From: Candidatus Calescibacterium sp.
Lineage (GTDB): Bacteria; DRYD01
Length of the DNA: 64,000 nucleotides
Direction: 5' to 3'
Assembly (NCBI GenBank): GCA_025059235.1
Contig: JANXCV010000002.1
Span: 333,498-397,497, forward strand
Position 1 is the stretch's first letter, and each line of letters begins with the position of its first letter. The translations under genes were made by a program, and so were the position numbers. The notes under the pieces were generated by a model, which was not told where the DNA came from, searched no databases, and saw nothing but the letters and a program-made list of their open reading frames with translations. Shown here piece after piece: positions 60,382 through 64,000 of this stretch.

Positions 60382-61983
60382 ATGAAAACTGTAATGAAAA
60401 AGGAGAAATTGCATTATACCAAAAATGATTATCAAACGGAGCCTTTTCTAGATTTTTCAAATCCTGAAAATGTTCAAAAAGTAAGGGATGCTATCAGTTA
60501 TGTAGAATCTAATCTTTCCAAGGAATATCCTCTATTTATAGGTGGAAAGGAATTTTATTCTGACAAGAAGATAAAGTCCATAAATCCAGCTGAGTATTCT
60601 CAAGTCGTTGGGATTTTTCAAGATGCAACGATTGAACAAGCAGAAATGGCAGTTGAGGCTGCTGAAAAAGCCTTCAAAACATGGTCTAAACTAGATGTCT
60701 ATCAAAGAGCTCACATATTCTTCAGAGCTGCTAATATCCTTAGACAAAGGAAATATGAAGCAATAGCTTGGATGATACTGGAAGTTGGAAAGAATTACGC
60801 AGAAGCCGATGCAGATGTAGCTGAAACTATCGATTATCTAGAATACTACGCACAACAAATGATAAATATTCACGAAAATCCCCAAAGACTATTGAGATTT
60901 CCAGGAGAGAGAAATTATTATCATTATTTGCCTCTAGGTGTTGTAGTAGTCATCCCTCCATGGAATTTCCCTCTAGCTATTGCCGCCGGTATGTCGATCG
61001 CTGCTATGATCGCTGGAAATACAGTTATACTCAAACCTTCTTACGATGCCTGTTTTATGTCATACTTCTTCTATTCTATCATGAAAGAAGCTGGACTACC
61101 AGATGGAGTTTTAAACTTCCTATCCGGTAGAGGTAGTGTAGTGGGAGACTTTCTGGTTAAACATCCTAAAGTAAGAATGATAGCATTTACCGGCTCAAAA
61201 GATGTAGGAATAAATATATACAAAGAGGCTGCTAATGTTTCCCCTGGACAAAAACATCTCAAAAGAGTTATTGCAGAAATGGGAGGAAAAAATGCCATAA
61301 TTGTAGATAACATCAAAAACGAGGAATTCTTAGAATACGCAGCAGAAAGTGTTTTAATATCTGCTTTTGGATACCAAGGGCAAAAGTGTTCGGCTTGCTC
61401 AAGATTATTACTACATAAAAATATTTACGATAAGTTTATGTCTATTTTCCTAGAAAAAGTAAAAAGGATAGAAATCGGTTTACCGAAAGAAAACAAATTC
61501 ATGGGGCCTGTAATAAATAAATCAGCACAAGAAAAAATAATGGAATACATAGAAATAGGTAAGAAACAGAATAAACTGGTTTATGGTGGTAATAAACTTT
61601 TCGAAGATAAAGGATATTACATTGAGCCCACTATTTTCGAAAACGTCAAACCAGAAGATACTATAGCCCAAGAAGAAATATTCGGTCCCGTACTTGCTGT
61701 TATGGAGTTCGAAGATTTCGATTACGCAATAGAAATCGCTAATTCTACACAATACGGACTTACAGGAGCAGTTTTTAGTGAAGATAGGTATAATATTCAA
61801 AAAGCTGTAAATGAATTCCACTGTGGAAACCTATATATAAATCGCAAATGTACAGGTGCAATTGTTGGAGTGCATCCTTTTGGTGGATTTAATATGTCTG
61901 GAACTGATGCTAAAGCTGGCGGTCCTGACTATTTACTTTACTTCTTGCAAGGCAGATCGGTATCTGAGAAATTAGACTTCTAG
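60382..61983 (+). CDS. rocA: L-glutamate gamma-semialdehyde (1-pyrroline-5-carboxylate) dehydrogenase
   Basis: NAD-dependent oxidation of P5C/glutamate semialdehyde to glutamate in proline, arginine or ornithine breakdown. The 533-residue protein has the P5CDH segment VGKNYAEADADVAETIDYLEYYA, the NAD-binding VVVIPPWNFPLAI and FTGSKDVGINI, the general base in EMGGKNAIIVD, the catalytic Cys in YQGQKCSACSRLL and EEIFGPVLAVMEFEDFD. Extra N-terminal residues and the FGGFNMSGTDAKAGGPDYL tail are typical of P5CDH. GGGAGGGT precedes the ATG well. It ends 12 bp before prs. Glutamate formed here can feed the 2-oxoacid oxidoreductase at 29420-32228, which is an inferred link. Confidence 0.92.
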   Translation: MKTVMKKEKLHYTKNDYQTEPFLDFSNPENVQKVRDAISYVESNLSKEYPLFIGGKEFYSDKKIKSINPAEYSQVVGIFQDATIEQAEMAVEAAEKAFKTWSKLDVYQRAHIFFRAANILRQRKYEAIAWMILEVGKNYAEADADVAETIDYLEYYAQQMINIHENPQRLLRFPGERNYYHYLPLGVVVVIPPWNFPLAIAAGMSIAAMIAGNTVILKPSYDACFMSYFFYSIMKEAGLPDGVLNFLSGRGSVVGDFLVKHPKVRMIAFTGSKDVGINIYKEAANVSPGQKHLKRVIAEMGGKNAIIVDNIKNEEFLEYAAESVLISAFGYQGQKCSACSRLLLHKNIYDKFMSIFLEKVKRIEIGLPKENKFMGPVINKSAQEKIMEYIEIGKKQNKLVYGGNKLFEDKGYYIEPTIFENVKPEDTIAQEEIFGPVLAVMEFEDFDYAIEIANSTQYGLTGAVFSEDRYNIQKAVNEFHCGNLYINRKCTGAIVGVHPFGGFNMSGTDAKAGGPDYLLYFLQGRSVSEKLDF

Positions 61984-61995
61984 GAGGGGATTACA

Positions 61996-62982
61996 GTGAT
62001 TACCCTAGAAGACGAAGACAAATCCCAAAACTCAAAGTTATTTAGCAGGTTAGTTCTTATTGGAGGAAATTCAAACCTAGAATTATCAAAGAAAATATCA
62101 AACGAACTTGACATACCTCTCGCTGATAGCATAATATCGAAATTTTCAGATGGGGAAATTCGAGTAAAGATCCTCGAAAATGTCAGAGGAAAAGAAGTAT
62201 TCATAATCCAGTCTACTTGCCCTCCTGTAAACGATAATCTCATGGAGTTACTTATATTAATAGATGCCGTAAGAAGAGCTTCTGCAAGTAGTATAACAGC
62301 TGTGATACCATATTTTGGTTATGCAAAACAAGAAAAGAAGGTATCAGGAAGAGAACCTATAACCGCTAAACTTATTGCAAATCTACTTACTGTAGCTGGT
62401 GCAAGTAGAGTAGTTACTGTAGATTTACACGCTCCAGCAATACAAGGATTTTTTGATATACCCGTTGATAATCTATATGCCTACAATTTTCTTGTAAATG
62501 CATTCAAAGATTACATAGGTAGAGTTGATAAGAATAATTTTGTTATACTTGCTCCTGATGCTGGCAGTGTTATAAGAGCGAGGATGTACTCTGAGAAAAT
62601 GGAATTGCCGATAGCTGTTATGTTTAAGAGAAGACCAGACATAGAGGAAGTTGAATCGATGGAAGTTGTCGGTGAGATTGAAAATAAAAATATCGTCATT
62701 GTCGACGACATGGTATCTACTGCAAAAACGTTAGTAAGTGCAGCAAATAAGCTCAAGAGTATGGGAGCTAATAAGATATATGCCTTGGCTGTACATCCCG
62801 TATTCTCTTCTAACGCTATACAACTAATTGATGATTCACCAATAGAAAAAGTATTCGTAACTGACACAATACCTTTAAGAAACAAGAATGAAAAAATAGT
62901 TGTTGTCTCGATAGCTAGTCTTATTTCTGAGGTTATAAGGAGAATTTATCTAAGAAAATCTATAAGTGAGTTGTTTGACTGA
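61996..62982 (+). CDS. prs: Ribose-phosphate pyrophosphokinase
   Basis: Makes PRPP for nucleotides, His and Trp. The 328-residue protein has [64 protein letters not shown], the Mg-ATP site [19 protein letters not shown] and the PRPP loop [11 protein letters not shown]. All the catalytic and allosteric segments are in order. A short N-terminal extension of about 15 residues ([15 protein letters not shown]) precedes the usual start. It begins with GTG at 61996, 6 nt after GGAGGGG. The FtsW/RodA gene starts 2 bp after it. Length is a little over normal (310-320). Confidence 0.95.
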   Translation: MITLEDEDKSQNSKLFSRLVLIGGNSNLELSKKISNELDIPLADSIISKFSDGEIRVKILENVRGKEVFIIQSTCPPVNDNLMELLILIDAVRRASASSITAVIPYFGYAKQEKKVSGREPITAKLIANLLTVAGASRVVTVDLHAPAIQGFFDIPVDNLYAYNFLVNAFKDYIGRVDKNNFVILAPDAGSVIRARMYSEKMELPIAVMFKRRPDIEEVESMEVVGEIENKNIVIVDDMVSTAKTLVSAANKLKSMGANKIYALAVHPVFSSNAIQLIDDSPIEKVFVTDTIPLRNKNEKIVVVSIASLISEVIRRIYLRKSISELFD

Positions 62983-62984
62983 AA

Positions 62985-64000
62985 TTGAATACTATAAGTA
63001 AGTATATATTTTTTACTTTTTTATTATTATCTTTATTTGGAATTGCCATGGTATATTCAGCTTCTTTTGATATTACACTGGCCTTAAAACAATTCCTTGC
63101 CCTCTTGGTCGGTATATTTTTGTTTTTCATCGTTTACAAGATAGATATTGATAATATAAAGCGTTTTTTGATTCCAATTGTTCTAGTTAATATTTTGCTT
63201 TTGGTTTTAGTTTTGACGCCGTTGGGGATAGAGGTTAATGGTTCTAGAGCTTGGTTAGGAATAGGCCCTTTTAATATACAACCTTCTGAATTTGCAAAAT
63301 TAACAATAATTCTTTATACTGCCTACTTTATTTCAAATAAAATCAATTTCGTTAATGATTTTAAATTAGGTTTTTTGCCTCCTTTACTATTAATGTTGGT
63401 TTTTGCAATTTTGATAAATTTGGAGCCAGACTTGGGAAATGCTACTATAGTAGCAATTCTTTTCCTAGTTTTAATGTTTGTTGGTGGTACTCCTATCTTA
63501 CATTTTGTACCATTGGTTACCTTTTCCATAATTGGTTTCTTTATCCTATTATTTACAGAGTCTTACAGAGTAAAAAGAATATTAGCTTTTATTGATCCCT
63601 GGAAAGATCCCCTGGGATATGGCTACAATATAATTCAAAGTCTAATAGCTCATGGCAGAGGGCATATATGGGGAGTAGGGTTTGGTAATAGCGTACAAAA
63701 AAATTTCTATCTACCAGAAAAACATACAGACTTCATATATGCCATTATAGGAGAAGAATTAGGACTGATCGGAAATATTATTGTTCTTATAATTTTTATC
63801 CTTTTCTTTTCTCTAATTGTTTATAATAGCTATAAAGTTAATGATATTTTTTATAAGTTAGTTCTATTTGGTCTAGGTTTTATGATCTTTATAAATGCAA
63901 TTATAAATATGTCTGTTACTTTGTCCTTATTACCTGCTACAGGTATAACTTTACCGTTTATAAGTTACGGAGGAACATCCTTAATCGTTAATTGGATAGC
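62985..64000 (+). CDS. FtsW/RodA-family peptidoglycan polymerase (cut by window edge)
   Basis: SEDS membrane glycosyltransferase that builds peptidoglycan. About 338 residues lie in the window and continue past base 64000. The frame from TTG 62985 gives [15 protein letters not shown] and multiple membrane segments; family motifs are [21 protein letters not shown] (loop with the GSRAWI/Q-S-E signature), the catalytic-loop region with [10 protein letters not shown], and [15 protein letters not shown] [16 protein letters not shown] near the edge. QPSEFAKL and PFISYGG are diagnostic. It could be FtsW or RodA; a nearby mreC at the other window end is too far away to decide. TTG start is inferred: 2 bp after the prs stop, and no ATG begins the frame before residue 22. 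Confidence 0.9.
   Translation, partial: MNTISKYIFFTFLLLSLFGIAMVYSASFDITLALKQFLALLVGIFLFFIVYKIDIDNIKRFLIPIVLVNILLLVLVLTPLGIEVNGSRAWLGIGPFNIQPSEFAKLTIILYTAYFISNKINFVNDFKLGFLPPLLLMLVFAILINLEPDLGNATIVAILFLVLMFVGGTPILHFVPLVTFSIIGFFILLFTESYRVKRILAFIDPWKDPLGYGYNIIQSLIAHGRGHIWGVGFGNSVQKNFYLPEKHTDFIYAIIGEELGLIGNIIVLIIFILFFSLIVYNSYKVNDIFYKLVLFGLGFMIFINAIINMSVTLSLLPATGITLPFISYGGTSLIVNWI

Overview
The window is about 64 kb of AT-rich chromosome from a thermophilic, probably anaerobic, diderm bacterium that I cannot place in a named phylum. Heat is suggested by a branched-chain polyamine synthase (BpsA) gene and by rRNA genes that are far richer in G+C than the protein genes. A TonB-type outer-membrane receptor, lipoproteins and MreC suggest two membranes. 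FlhA and FlhB suggest flagella or a related export apparatus. Two ferredoxin-linked 2-oxoacid oxidoreductases and no visible respiratory complex suggest anaerobic metabolism.

Layout, left to right. (1) 1-6 kb: cytidylate kinase (cut by the edge) and a short MreC, a copper-type P-ATPase, and the obg-tdk-plsY operon. (2) 6-13.7 kb: a lipoprotein, tRNA-Met, then four overlapping genes encoding an HD-GYP-like protein, a periplasmic ABC-type binding protein, a membrane diguanylate cyclase and a TonB-type receptor; endonuclease III and PrmC follow. (3) 14.7-20.1 kb: a 16S-23S operon with a very short spacer, no spacer tRNA and no 5S gene. The 23S gene is split by a group I intron whose LAGLIDADG endonuclease gene sits in the P6 loop. 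(4) 20.2-25.3 kb: a large secreted repeat protein, then a decayed phosphoketolase-acetate kinase operon. (5) 25.3-34.6 kb, minus strand: lysS-cdsA and korA-korB-bpsA-lplA-nadK plus an unknown gene. (6) 34.8-54.5 kb, plus strand: uvsE, flhBA, a lipoprotein, two pilC/gspF-like genes, a glycosyltransferase, rplM-rpsI, tRNA-Thr, topA, an LpxB-like protein, the four por genes, an unaccompanied fumarate reductase/succinate dehydrogenase flavoprotein and an EF-hand protein. (7) 54.5-64 kb: a nucleoside transporter, an unknown membrane protein, tRNA-Val-accA-glycosyltransferase, a 0.9-kb eroded gap, P5C dehydrogenase, prs and a partial FtsW/RodA gene.

How the genes may fit together: PorGDAB and KorAB link 2-oxoacids and acyl-CoA to ferredoxin. 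P5C dehydrogenase feeds glutamate toward 2-oxoglutarate. The phosphoketolase-acetate kinase route to acetate has been lost at this locus. The 7.5-13 kb operon looks like a device that senses a ligand at the cell surface and reports it through cyclic di-GMP.

The most notable points are the intron, the cyclic-di-GMP/TonB operon with its degenerate HD-GYP domain, the pseudogene pair, and three tRNA genes each followed within 8-12 nt by a start codon.
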